In this document: positions 1-8,688 of the stretch, piece by piece | Position numbering within the stretch: position 1 is the first letter of the stretch | Layout of the letters: each line of letters starts with the position of its first letter | Assembly (NCBI GenBank): GCA_003569365.1 | Contig: BGOS01000006.1 | Span: 205,198 to 269,197 of the forward strand | From: Anaerolineaceae bacterium | Lineage (GTDB): Bacteria > Chloroflexota > Anaerolineae > Anaerolineales > UBA11657 | DNA: 64,000 nt | Reading direction: 5' to 3' | Made by a program: the position numbers and the translations under genes | Notes under the pieces: model-generated | Seen by the model: the letters and a program-made list of their open reading frames with translations, nothing else | Databases searched by the model: none | What the model was told of the DNA's origin: nothing

Positions 1-1426
1 CCAGCAACACGCTCACCAGCACCCCGAGCGCCACCTTGTCCATAATGGTTACATCGCCCACATGATGCTCAAACTCCGCCGGCAGCTTGGTGAAAAATAC
101 CTGATGCACTGCACGCAAGATGTAAGCTGCGGTAATCGCTATCGCAATCACCGCCACAAGGTCAATCCAAGAGTATTGCTGGCCCAAATAATACTGGCTG
201 GTAGTTTGCCCGGCTGCCCACACACCCATGAAAATTGGCTGTTCCGCAATAAAACCGGAAAAACCCGGCATGCCCATGGACACAAGTCCGCCGATGATGA
301 AAGCCACCGCCACCATTGGCATCTTGGCGCCAAATCCGCCCAGCGAGGGGATGTCGCGCGTATGCGCCTGGTCGTACATCATTCCGACACACGCAAAGAA
401 AAGAGCCGTCATGGCGCCGTGCGAAAACATTTGCAGGCCGGCACCCGTTATGCCGATGGGCGTTAGCGATGCAACGCCCATCGTTACGAGGCCCATGTGC
501 GAAACAGACGAGAAGCCAATCACATACTTAAGGTCGCGCTGCATCATGGCCACAAATGAACCATAGACGATATTGATGAGCGCCAGGAAGACAATCCAAG
601 GCATCCAGTAGTGCGCTCCAGCGGGCAGCAGCATCACGCCCACGCGCAGCGCCGCAAAGGCGCCCAGCTTCATCAGCACACCGGCATGAAACATCGAAAC
701 GGCAGTCGGCGCTGCCACGTGTCCATCCGGGCTCCAGTTGTGGAACGGGAAAATACCAGCCAGCACAGCGAAGCCAAAGAAAATAAATGGAAACCAGAAG
801 CGCTGGAAATCGGCCGGAAAATTCGCATTTTGAAGCGCCAGCATATCAAACGTATTCAAACCAGCCGCAAAATACATTGCCAGCGCACCAACCACCGCCA
901 GCACCGAGCCAATGAACAAATAAAGCGTGAGCTTCATCGCAGCGTATTCGCGCGTCACCTTCCAGCCCCAGATAGCAATCAGCAAGTACATCGGAAAGAC
1001 TGCGATTTCGTAAAAGAAAAACAGGTGGAACAGGTCCAGCGCAACAAACACGCCGAATACACCGGTGGCAAGCAGAAAAAGAAACGCGAAGAACTCGCGC
1101 GGGCGGTCATCAATCTTCCAAGAAATCAATACGCCAGTGAAGATCACAATTCCGGTAAGCAGCACCATCGGCAAACTCAGTCCATCCACGCCAACGTAAT
1201 ACGAGATGCCAAGCGCCGGCACCCAGTTCAGGCGCTCAACAAATTGGTAGCCCGCCAGCGAAATGTCATAACTGAAGTACGCCCAGATTGACAAGAAGAG
1301 TGTGAGCGTTGCGCCAGCCAAAGCCGCGATGCGAATCTCCGTATGGCGGTCCGCCGGAAACAGCAGCAGCAGCATACCCACCGTCACCGGCGTAAAAGTA
1401 ATCGCAGAGAGCAGCGGAAACGACAT
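1..1426 (-). CDS. nuoM: NADH-quinone oxidoreductase subunit M, second copy (partial)
   Basis: Antiporter-like proton-pumping subunit of the complex I membrane arm. The frame is open from ATG at 1426 to the left edge, about 475 residues, so the C-terminus is missing. Visible features are VGVDGLSLPM near residue 80, FFYEIAVFPMY (the conserved TM5 glutamate), the amphipathic FPFHNWSPDGH segment, and SSVSHMG. These are NuoM hallmarks. It starts 4 nt after the stop of another complete nuoM and is clearly diverged from it, so this is a second paralogue and not an assembly duplicate. NuoN would be expected further left. The family call is firm. The pumping role is family knowledge. Confidence 0.93.
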   Translation of the reverse strand, partial: MSFPLLSAITFTPVTVGMLLLLFPADRHTEIRIAALAGATLTLFLSIWAYFSYDISLAGYQFVERLNWVPALGISYYVGVDGLSLPMVLLTGIVIFTGVLISWKIDDRPREFFAFLFLLATGVFGVFVALDLFHLFFFYEIAVFPMYLLIAIWGWKVTREYAAMKLTLYLFIGSVLAVVGALAMYFAAGLNTFDMLALQNANFPADFQRFWFPFIFFGFAVLAGIFPFHNWSPDGHVAAPTAVSMFHAGVLMKLGAFAALRVGVMLLPAGAHYWMPWIVFLALINIVYGSFVAMMQRDLKYVIGFSSVSHMGLVTMGVASLTPIGITGAGLQMFSHGAMTALFFACVGMMYDQAHTRDIPSLGGFGAKMPMVAVAFIIGGLVSMGMPGFSGFIAEQPIFMGVWAAGQTTSQYYLGQQYSWIDLVAVIAIAITAAYILRAVHQVFFTKLPAEFEHHVGDVTIMDKVALGVLVSVLL

Positions 1427-1430
1427 CTGG

Positions 1431-3008
1431 TTAACCAACGAGGCGCAGAACGGTCTGATTGATCATGGTTAGCAGCCAGGCCGGCCAGATGCCGGCCAGC
1501 AGTATAAGCACCATCAGCGGCGCAACAATCAACACCTCGCGCAAACTAATTTCCATCGGGTGATGAGACCATTTTTCATTGCGCGGCCCATGCAAAACCT
1601 GCTGCACGCCCTTGAGAATGTAAGCGCCAGTAAAGAACAAGCCCAGCATGCTGACAGCTGTAGCCAGCGTGAAGACCGGCCATGCGCCGCGCACAATTGC
1701 AAACTCCGCCACAAATCCGCCCAGCCCGGGCAGCCCCAAAGAGGCCATGCTGCTAAAAATGAGAATGCCGCCATACACCGGGGCAAGCTGCCAGATGCCG
1801 CCGCCCAGTTCATCCAGATCGCGCGTATGAGCGCGCTCATAAACTACACCCACCAGGAAGAACATGGCCGCAGCCGACAAGCCGTGGTTGAACATTTGCA
1901 GCACAGCGCCGTTGGCAGCGATGGTGGCGCTCATGCGAATGGCCGGGTCAGACACCTGTGCGGCCCAAGCCGCCACAGCAATGCCCAGCACCACGAAGCC
2001 CATATGATTGACCGAAGAGTACGCAACCAGGCGCTTGAAATCTGTCTGGCCATATGCCGCCATTGCGCCGAGCACAATCGAGAGTGCGGCAAGCGTAGCC
2101 AAAAGCGGTGACGCAGCAGCCGCCTCCGCTGGAAACAGCGGCAGCACCAGGCGCAAAAATCCGTATGCACCAAGCTTGAGCAGCACGCCCGCCAAAATCA
2201 TTGAGCCGGCCGTGGGCGCCTCAGTATGCGCGTCCGGCAGCCAGGTGTGGAACGGCCAAAGTGGAACCTTGATTGCAAAAGCAATCGTGAAGGTCCAAAA
2301 TGCAGCAGTTTTCACGGCTCCCATCGAGATGCCGTCAAACACATCCTGGTTGAAAGATGGCCACTGCGCAATCAGCTCCGGCAGGTCAAAAGTGCCCAGC
2401 GTCTGCGCAATCACTTGAATTGCCATCAACAAGCCAAGCGAGCCAGCCAGCGTATACACAAAAAATTTGAATGATGCGTATTGGCGCGCCGGCACTTTCC
2501 GCCCGCCACCCAGATCCCGCTCGCCACTTGGGCTGCCCCAAAGGCTGATCAGGAAATACATGGGCACGAGGCCAACCTCATAAAACAAAAAGAACAGCAG
2601 CAAATCAAGCGAGACAAAAACGCCGAGCATGCCAACTTCAAGCGCCAGATACAGCACCATGAAAGCCTTGACCCGCTCGTCAATCTTAAAGGACGCCAAA
2701 ATACCGAGCGGCACCAGCAATGCAGTGAGCAGCAGCATGGGCACACTGATTCCATCCACGCCAACGTGATACGAGGAGTGCACAGCGCTGTACCACTCCG
2801 CACGCTGCTCAAACTGGAAGCCAGGGACTGCCGGGTCGTAGGCTGACCACATCACAACTGTGAACGCCAGCGGCACAAGGCTGCCCAGCAGCGCAGCCCA
2901 GCGGATGGCGCTGTGCATGCTGCTGGGAATTAGCAGCAGGATCAGAATCACCGCCACGGGCGAGAACAAAATCAGGCTCAGAAGATTCTGGTAAATAAAA
3001 GTAGCCAT
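1431..3008 (-). CDS. nuoM: NADH-quinone oxidoreductase subunit M, first copy
   Basis: Proton-pumping antiporter-like subunit of complex I, 525 residues with about 14 membrane helices. It has VGVDGISVPM, the TM5 glutamate in FLFYEVGLVPMYFLI, the amphipathic segment PFHTWLPDAHTEAPT and YSSVNHMGFVVLG. Length and motifs are normal for NuoM. It lies 6 nt after nuoL and 4 nt before the second nuoM, so the three pump subunits are translated from one operon. A short loop between TM5 and TM6 (SGERDLGGGRKVPAR) is Gly/Arg-rich. Confidence 0.96.
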   Translation of the reverse strand: MATFIYQNLLSLILFSPVAVILILLLIPSSMHSAIRWAALLGSLVPLAFTVVMWSAYDPAVPGFQFEQRAEWYSAVHSSYHVGVDGISVPMLLLTALLVPLGILASFKIDERVKAFMVLYLALEVGMLGVFVSLDLLLFFLFYEVGLVPMYFLISLWGSPSGERDLGGGRKVPARQYASFKFFVYTLAGSLGLLMAIQVIAQTLGTFDLPELIAQWPSFNQDVFDGISMGAVKTAAFWTFTIAFAIKVPLWPFHTWLPDAHTEAPTAGSMILAGVLLKLGAYGFLRLVLPLFPAEAAAASPLLATLAALSIVLGAMAAYGQTDFKRLVAYSSVNHMGFVVLGIAVAAWAAQVSDPAIRMSATIAANGAVLQMFNHGLSAAAMFFLVGVVYERAHTRDLDELGGGIWQLAPVYGGILIFSSMASLGLPGLGGFVAEFAIVRGAWPVFTLATAVSMLGLFFTGAYILKGVQQVLHGPRNEKWSHHPMEISLREVLIVAPLMVLILLAGIWPAWLLTMINQTVLRLVG

Positions 3009-3014
3009 GAAAGT

Positions 3015-5171
3015 CTAGCGGGCTGCTATCAATAGGGTTGCGGTCATGGCCAGCACCGCTACCACCACGCCCAGCAAGTACGTTTGCACCTGCCCGGTTT
3101 GCACAAAACGCGAGCCATTGCCTGTCGCTTGCACCCCATCCGCCAGCTGATCCGGAACGTAGTTCACGCCCCATTTTTCAAACAGCACCGTGCCACTGCC
3201 AATGCCCATCATCAGGCGCGCCAGCGAATGCAGCAGGCCGTCAATGATGCCACGGTCCAGAATGCGGGAAACGAAAACCGACGAGATCCATTTGGCCGGC
3301 ACAACAAACGCAGCCTGGTAAAACTCGTCCAGATAATATTTATTGCCGAGCAGCGTGTGCACCGGGCCAAGCGCAGCCTGCACGGGATCGGCAGCGCCCG
3401 CAGCCAGCGGACGGCGGCCATAAATCAGCCAGCCCGCCAGCAGCCCGCCCAAGCCCACCAGCACAGAGAGCATTACCGGAGTCCAGCTGAAGCTAAAGCC
3501 CTCCAGCTCAGCCGGCAAAGCTCCCATCAAAAAGTGCTCGAATGGATTCGAGCCGAGGAGATGGCCAAGCACTGGGAACTCGTGATGCACGCCAACGTAG
3601 CCGGCCGTGACCGCAAAGAACGCCAGAATCACAAGCGGCAGCGTCATTGTCCACGCACTCTCATGCGCATGCGCTGCACTCTCCGTGCGCGGCGCACCCC
3701 AAAAAGTCATTGCAATCTGCCGCATGGTGTAGAAAGCTGTGAGGAAGGCCGCCAGCAGCAACACCACAAGCACGGTAGTGTGGCCATGCGCCAGCGCATC
3801 CGCAAGGATTTCATCCTTGGACCAGAAGCCCGCCGTTACAAACGGAAAGCCCGCCAGCGACAAGCCGCCGATTAGAAACGTCAGGTGGGTTACCGGCATG
3901 CGTGCGGCCAGCCCGCCCATATTGCGCATGTCCTGCGGATCGATGTGCTCATGCGAGTGATGCGCACCGTGTTCCATGCCGTGAATGATGGAGCCGGATC
4001 CCAAGAACAGCAGTGCCTTGAAGAAAGCATGCGTCATCAAATGAAACGCTGCCGCAACGTAAGCACCGATGCCGAGTGCGGTAATCATGAAGCCCAGCTG
4101 GCTGATTGTGGAATACGCCAGCACTTTCTTCACGTCGTTCTGGGCAACTGCAATCGTTGCAGCAAAAAGTGCAGTGAAGGAACCAACCACCGTCATTATG
4201 GCCAGCACCGGGCTGCCACCGTGCCCGGCTCCGGCTGCAAGCAACGGGAAGACCCGGATGACCATGTAAACGCCGGCCGACACCATTGCAGCCGCATGAA
4301 TCATTGCACTCACAGGCGTCGGGCCTTCCATTGCATCCGGCAGCCATGTGTGCAGCGGAAATTGCGCGCTCTTGCCGACTGTGCCGGCAAAAATCAGCAG
4401 GCCGATCATATGCGCTGCGGCCAGCCCGCTAATGTAAGACGGAGTAGCAACCAGCTTCTCCATCAATTCCGGATTGAAGAAAATTTCGCGGAAGTTAAGC
4501 GTGCCGGTTTCTGAATATAGATACGCAATGCCGAGCAGCATGACCACGTCCGCCAAACGCGTAGTGAGGAATGCCTTAACCGCTGCCTGGCGCGGTGTGG
4601 TCTGGTGCGGGTCTGCATAATTGCGCCCGTGCCAAAACCCGATCAGCAGGTATGAGCAGAGCCCCATGATTTCCCAGCCGAAGAAAAGCAGCAGCAGATT
4701 GTCTGCCACCACCAGCAGCAGCATTGCGCCGGCAAACAGGGAGAGAAAGGCGAAGAAGCGCGTATACATAGGCTCCACGCCGTTATGTGGCGGGCTGCCC
4801 ACCTCGTCGTGCGCATCCAGCGTCTTGCCAAAATTGGAATAACCGACGCTATAGAGGATGATCAGGGCACACGCCAGCGGCACAAAGAAGAGCATCACAA
4901 CTGTAAGCGGATCCACCGCGACGCCCATGCGCAATGCCGTACTGCCGGTCGGCAGCCAGTCAACGCTGGCAGCCAGCGGATGGTCCGCAAAGTGCGGCGT
5001 GCCAAGCGCGCCAAACACCACCGACCAGCCAAGCACCAAAGAGATTCCAGCCGCTACGAGCGCCACCGTGTGGCTCAGCCAGCGGCTGCGGAATGTGAAC
5101 AGCAGTATCACCGCCGCGGAAAGCAGCGGGGGAACCGGAATCAGCCAGACTGCAAGGGTGCTTGCGTTCAT
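3015..5171 (-). CDS. nuoL: NADH-quinone oxidoreductase subunit L with long C-terminal lateral helix
   Basis: Distal proton-pumping subunit of complex I, 718 residues against about 610 in E. coli. Core motifs are FFGWEIMGLCSYLLIGFW (TM5 glutamate), FPLHTWLPDAMEGPTPVSAM and YSTISQLGFM. The C-terminus carries the lateral helix that clamps the membrane arm, followed by a last TM helix (TYLLGVVVAVLAM). Counting by eye from VVPAKWISSVF to the last TM gives about 78 residues, versus about 46 for the equivalent E. coli stretch (recalled sequence). The extra residues include FEKWGVNYVPDQLADG. A longer helix is what a complex with an added NuoM would need. Confidence 0.96.
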   Translation of the reverse strand: MNASTLAVWLIPVPPLLSAAVILLFTFRSRWLSHTVALVAAGISLVLGWSVVFGALGTPHFADHPLAASVDWLPTGSTALRMGVAVDPLTVVMLFFVPLACALIILYSVGYSNFGKTLDAHDEVGSPPHNGVEPMYTRFFAFLSLFAGAMLLLVVADNLLLLFFGWEIMGLCSYLLIGFWHGRNYADPHQTTPRQAAVKAFLTTRLADVVMLLGIAYLYSETGTLNFREIFFNPELMEKLVATPSYISGLAAAHMIGLLIFAGTVGKSAQFPLHTWLPDAMEGPTPVSAMIHAAAMVSAGVYMVIRVFPLLAAGAGHGGSPVLAIMTVVGSFTALFAATIAVAQNDVKKVLAYSTISQLGFMITALGIGAYVAAAFHLMTHAFFKALLFLGSGSIIHGMEHGAHHSHEHIDPQDMRNMGGLAARMPVTHLTFLIGGLSLAGFPFVTAGFWSKDEILADALAHGHTTVLVVLLLAAFLTAFYTMRQIAMTFWGAPRTESAAHAHESAWTMTLPLVILAFFAVTAGYVGVHHEFPVLGHLLGSNPFEHFLMGALPAELEGFSFSWTPVMLSVLVGLGGLLAGWLIYGRRPLAAGAADPVQAALGPVHTLLGNKYYLDEFYQAAFVVPAKWISSVFVSRILDRGIIDGLLHSLARLMMGIGSGTVLFEKWGVNYVPDQLADGVQATGNGSRFVQTGQVQTYLLGVVVAVLAMTATLLIAAR

Positions 5172-5175
5172 CAGC

Positions 5176-5484
5176 TCACCACTTCAGCAGGCTTACTTCT
5201 TCGGCCACAACTGTGCCCCGGCGCCGGTAAATTGAAATAATGAGCGCGAGACCGACGGCCGCTTCAGCAGCCGCCACCGCAAACACGATGATTGCAAACA
5301 TCTGCCCGCTCACCTGCGTGGGGCCACGGTAGCGCCAGAACGCCACAAGGTTAAGAATCACCGCATTCAGCATCAGCTCAAGCGCCATTAAGATGCCAAT
5401 TGCGTTGGCGCGCGCCAGCACACCATAAATGCCAATGCTGAAGAGCAGCGCTGCCAGCACAAGATACCAGGAAAGCGGGACCAT
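5176..5484 (-). CDS. nuoK: NADH-quinone oxidoreductase subunit K
   Basis: Small membrane subunit (MrpC-like) of complex I, with three TM helices. The segment IGIYGVLARANAIGILMALELMLNAVILN contains the conserved TM2 glutamate (shown here in parts: GILMALELMLNAV). A second acidic position follows in AVAAAEAAVGLAL. I chose ATG at 5484, giving 102 residues, because NuoK is about 100 residues and starts just before TM1. An in-frame ATG at 5520 would add 12 residues. It lies 4 nt before nuoL and 42 nt after nuoJ. Confidence 0.93.
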   Translation of the reverse strand: MVPLSWYLVLAALLFSIGIYGVLARANAIGILMALELMLNAVILNLVAFWRYRGPTQVSGQMFAIIVFAVAAAEAAVGLALIISIYRRRGTVVAEEVSLLKW

Positions 5485-5526
5485 TAGATATTCTGGTTGC
5501 AGCAGAAGTGCGCGAGGCAATGGCGC

Positions 5527-6036
5527 CTAATCACTCTCGCGCTCCGGCAATGCCAGGCTGATGGATCCGACAAGTGCCACGAGCAAAAGTATCGTGGCAA
5601 CCTCAAACGGAATCACAAACCGGTCTGGGTCCACAAACGCCTCGCCCAGCGCCAGCACCGTGTCACTCACGTCCACATCTGGTGCCAACGGCCACGGCAC
5701 CTGCACCAGCAAGTAGGCCAGCCCGCCAAACACCACTAGCGCAACCACTGCAGCCAGCGGCCATTGTGGAATGCGCTGCGGACCAGTGTCCGCCATCACC
5801 CGGCGCGTGAGCATCACAGAAAAAATAATTAGAATTGCAATTGCGCCAATATAGAGGATGACCTGCACCACAGCCAGAAAATCAGCTTCAAGCTGCACAT
5901 AGATTGCCGCCACCGCAGCCAGCGTCATTACCAGCCACAAGCCGGCGTGAATCAGGTTGCGCACCGTGACGACCAGCGCAGCGCTGATCACCGTCACACC
6001 GGCGGTCACCAGAAAAACAATTTGCTGCGCACTCAT
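5527..6036 (-). CDS. nuoJ: NADH-quinone oxidoreductase subunit J
   Basis: Membrane subunit of complex I, about 169 residues and five TM helices. It has the family signature LEADFLAVVQVILYIGAIA, with the pi-bulge region of TM3, and IFSVMLTRR after it. The start is ATG at 6036, right before the first TM (AQQIVFLVTAGVTVISAALV), 10 nt after the nuoH stop. The upstream ATG at 6126 would overlap nuoH by 80 nt and add residues unlike NuoJ. The stop lies 6 nt upstream of a possible early nuoK start. Confidence 0.93.
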   Translation of the reverse strand: MSAQQIVFLVTAGVTVISAALVVTVRNLIHAGLWLVMTLAAVAAIYVQLEADFLAVVQVILYIGAIAILIIFSVMLTRRVMADTGPQRIPQWPLAAVVALVVFGGLAYLLVQVPWPLAPDVDVSDTVLALGEAFVDPDRFVIPFEVATILLLVALVGSISLALPERESD

Positions 6037-6046
6037 TGCATTCGCC

Positions 6047-7240
6047 TTAGTGGCCCGCAGCCACTGGCGCCGGCAGTGAAAGGTTTTGAAGGCGCCGCGA
6101 CTCGGTGCGCAGCATTCCAAAGACAATGACCATCAAGCCCACATTGCTGGCAAAGTGCGCCCACGCCCGGGCGCTGCCCGCCAGCGATGCCGGCAGCAGC
6201 TTGTCCACCAACGCCACCAGCACCAGCGCTGCCAACGCCAGCGGCACCAGAAACTTCCAATTCAGGTTGTTCATCTGGTCAATGCGGATGCGCGGCACAG
6301 TCGCGCGAATCCACATCGAAATGAAGTAGACAAAATACGTCTTTGCGAGCAAATAGACAATGCCCAAGATGGGATAAAGATCTGCCAGCGGACCGCGCCA
6401 GCCGCCCAGGAACAGCACGGAAACAAGTGCTGAAATTGTAAAGGCGTGCAGAAACTCGCCCAGCTGCCAGATGGCAAACAGGAAGCCAGAGTACTCGACG
6501 TGATAGCCGGCAACAATTTCGCTTTCGGCTTCGAGGATGTCAAACGGCGCGCGGCCGATCTCCGCCAAGCTGGACACAAAAAAGATTGTGGCCGCAATCG
6601 GCGCATAAACCACAAACCAGGTGTCCTGCGCCAGCACAATATCTTGCATGCCCATGGAGCCGGTGAGCAGCGTTGGTATTAGCAGCGCCAAAATCAGCGG
6701 CACTTCATACGAAACAAGCTGCGACGCAGCGCGGAATGCACCCAGCAGCGCATATTTGTTGTTGCTTGCCCAGCCACCCATCATGATCGCCAGCGTGCCA
6801 ATTCCGCCGATTGCCACACTGTAAAGCACACCAACATTCAGGTTGGCGCCGATCATCGTGGACGCAAAGGGAATGACCACCCAGATTCCAAGCACCGGTG
6901 CAACGGAGAGGATCGGCCCCACAAAGTACACCACCTTGTCCGCCCCGCTGGGCGTGATGATTTCTTTTGTGAGCAGCTTCAGGATATCTGCGAAGGACTG
7001 AAACAAACCGTACGGCCCCACACGATTGGGGCCCAGCCGGTCTTGAAACCGCGCTGCTATCTTGCGCTCAAGCCAGATTGTAAATATGGGCGTTAGCAGC
7101 GCAAAGTTAGCCAGCAGAAATGCGGCCAGAAACTTTTGAATGATTACAACCAGCTTGGGGTCAAGGCCATAGGTGACCAGCGCCCACCCGATCATGTCGT
7201 AGGCGTAGACCGCAATGTCGCCAAAAGAAAATTCAGGCAT
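6047..7240 (-). CDS. nuoH: NADH-quinone oxidoreductase subunit H
   Basis: Membrane subunit at the junction with the peripheral arm, lining the quinone chamber. It has 397 residues and eight TM helices. Signatures include TIWLERKIAARFQDRLGPNR, VGPYGLFQSFADILKLLTKE and the acidic loop ISSLAEIGRAPFD-type sequence (here VSSLAEIGRAPFDILEAESE). Length is slightly above the usual 325-380 because of the N- and C-terminal ends. It directly follows nuoA with a 103-nt gap and no nuoBCD between them, an unusual order for a nuo operon. Confidence 0.96.
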   Translation of the reverse strand: MPEFSFGDIAVYAYDMIGWALVTYGLDPKLVVIIQKFLAAFLLANFALLTPIFTIWLERKIAARFQDRLGPNRVGPYGLFQSFADILKLLTKEIITPSGADKVVYFVGPILSVAPVLGIWVVIPFASTMIGANLNVGVLYSVAIGGIGTLAIMMGGWASNNKYALLGAFRAASQLVSYEVPLILALLIPTLLTGSMGMQDIVLAQDTWFVVYAPIAATIFFVSSLAEIGRAPFDILEAESEIVAGYHVEYSGFLFAIWQLGEFLHAFTISALVSVLFLGGWRGPLADLYPILGIVYLLAKTYFVYFISMWIRATVPRIRIDQMNNLNWKFLVPLALAALVLVALVDKLLPASLAGSARAWAHFASNVGLMVIVFGMLRTESRRLQNLSLPAPVAAGH

Positions 7241-7343
7241 CGCTGGTTTGATTCAGTAGCCGGGGGCTAGACACACAAAACGGCTGATGGCCGGTGCAAT
7301 CGCTTGCGGCCACCAGCCAGTACCTGCGCGTGTACGGCGCCGG

Positions 7344-7709
7344 TTACACCCATTCAAGCGCACCCTTGCGCCACATGTAAACAAGGCCGCCAGTCAACAA
7401 TAAAATAAATACGAGGCCTTCGAACACGGCAAACAATGCCATCTGCTGGTAAGCAACAGCCCACGGAAACAGAAAGATGCTCTCCACATCGAACACCAAA
7501 AACAACAATCCAAAAATATAGTACTGAATTTTGAACTGCACCCAGGAGTCACCCACCGTTTGCATGCCACACTCAAAGGTTTCATTCTTGGCCGGATTGG
7601 GGCGATGCGGGCCCAAGATTCGCGCAGCAACCACCGGCACCGCCGGAAACACCAGTGCAATCGCAATGAATAGCGACACAAACAGCCAGTTGGAATCAGT
7701 CATGCTCAT
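7344..7709 (-). CDS. nuoA: NADH-quinone oxidoreductase subunit A
   Basis: Small membrane subunit of complex I, 121 residues with three TM helices. It has the typical loop NETFECGMQTVGDSWVQFK, whose cysteine is conserved, followed by YYIFGLLFLVFDVESIFLFP with the DVE acidic motif. It is first in the operon as seen here. The 121 nt upstream to the methyltransferase stop hold no gene and would contain the operon promoter. A second in-frame ATG lies two codons in (7703). Confidence 0.95.
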   Translation of the reverse strand: MSMTDSNWLFVSLFIAIALVFPAVPVVAARILGPHRPNPAKNETFECGMQTVGDSWVQFKIQYYIFGLLFLVFDVESIFLFPWAVAYQQMALFAVFEGLVFILLLTGGLVYMWRKGALEWV

Positions 7710-7830
7710 ATGGAGGGGTCAGCTTACACGAAAGCGCGTGGCTGCGTGTGTGCCAAACGGCACAAATATAGCATAGCGCTTTGCCACTGTCAACGCATTT
7801 TGCGCCCGCGCGCCACCCGCCGCCGCCCTG

Positions 7831-8685
7831 TCACTGCGGCGCCTGCCCCAAAAAATCCAGCTGATGCGCAACATACACCAGCGCCTGGTTCGCAGCCTGT
7901 CCGTGGCGCTGCGCTGCCCAGGCATCCAGTTCAGCACTGCTCACTTGCGGATTGCCGGCAAGCGCACCCTGCATGGTATGAATGATGTAATGAAGAAAGT
8001 ACTCGGCATCGTCAGGATAGGAAGAAGGGGTGGCGTGCACCACCCAGTCCGAACTTCCGCTGGCAAGCAGCGTGACACCAGCGGCGGGCAGCAACATTAA
8101 CAGCTGCCGGCCCGTGCGGCTGTGCCCCGCGCGCCGACCGCGCACTACGCGTTGATCCATTGTCTGGTGGTAAATGCGCTCGAGGCGCGCATCCAGCTCT
8201 GCATCCAGCACCGGCAGCAGCGTGGTCACGCCGTCAAAGTTGAGCGTCAGGTAAAGCAGCCCGCCCGGATGCAGCAGCCGCAGCATGCCGGGCAGCACGC
8301 GTTCAGCATCCACCAAATCCATGAAGGCATGCGCAATCAGTACGTGCCACTTGCGTCCGCTGCGCTCACGCGCAATCATTCCATCCAGGTCAATCGCCTC
8401 GAAGTTAATGCCGGGTTGCGGCAGCTTGTGGCGCGCGCGCGCCTGCTCAACAACGCCGGCATCAGCATCGATGCCCGTGTAATCCAACTCGGCCGGAAAT
8501 GACCACGCGTGCAACCGGTCCAGCATGGTGCCAATGCCCGCGCCAATCTCCAGCACCTGCAAGGGACGCACCGCCGGCAGTGCCGCCAGTAGTGCCTGCC
8601 ACACGTGCAGGTTCAGCGATCGGTCGTCGATGGCGCGCTTGGCCGCAAGATAGCGCTCGAAACTGTATTCAGCTGGCGCAGCCAA
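7831..8685 (-). CDS. class I SAM-dependent methyltransferase
   Basis: Rossmann-fold methyltransferase of 284 residues with a TTG start. The SAM-binding motif I is VLEIGAGIGTMLDRL near residue 44, followed by the acidic TGIDADAGVV (ribose contact) and a motif-II region FEAIDLDGM. N-terminal FERYLAAKRAIDDRSLN looks like a family-specific substrate or dimer helix. It is the last gene of a minus-strand cluster, 3 nt after the glycosyltransferase stop, so it is probably translationally coupled. The target is unknown. Context suggests a glycosylated pterin-like or other small molecule, which is inference. Confidence 0.8.
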   Translation of the reverse strand: MAAPAEYSFERYLAAKRAIDDRSLNLHVWQALLAALPAVRPLQVLEIGAGIGTMLDRLHAWSFPAELDYTGIDADAGVVEQARARHKLPQPGINFEAIDLDGMIARERSGRKWHVLIAHAFMDLVDAERVLPGMLRLLHPGGLLYLTLNFDGVTTLLPVLDAELDARLERIYHQTMDQRVVRGRRAGHSRTGRQLLMLLPAAGVTLLASGSSDWVVHATPSSYPDDAEYFLHYIIHTMQGALAGNPQVSSAELDAWAAQRHGQAANQALVYVAHQLDFLGQAPQ

Positions 8686-8688
8686 AGT

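Noticed and set aside
611..1291. Long plus-strand open frame within the nuo operon
   Set aside because: It lies antisense to the second nuoM, which has unmistakable NuoM motifs. The frame is a by-product of codon bias.
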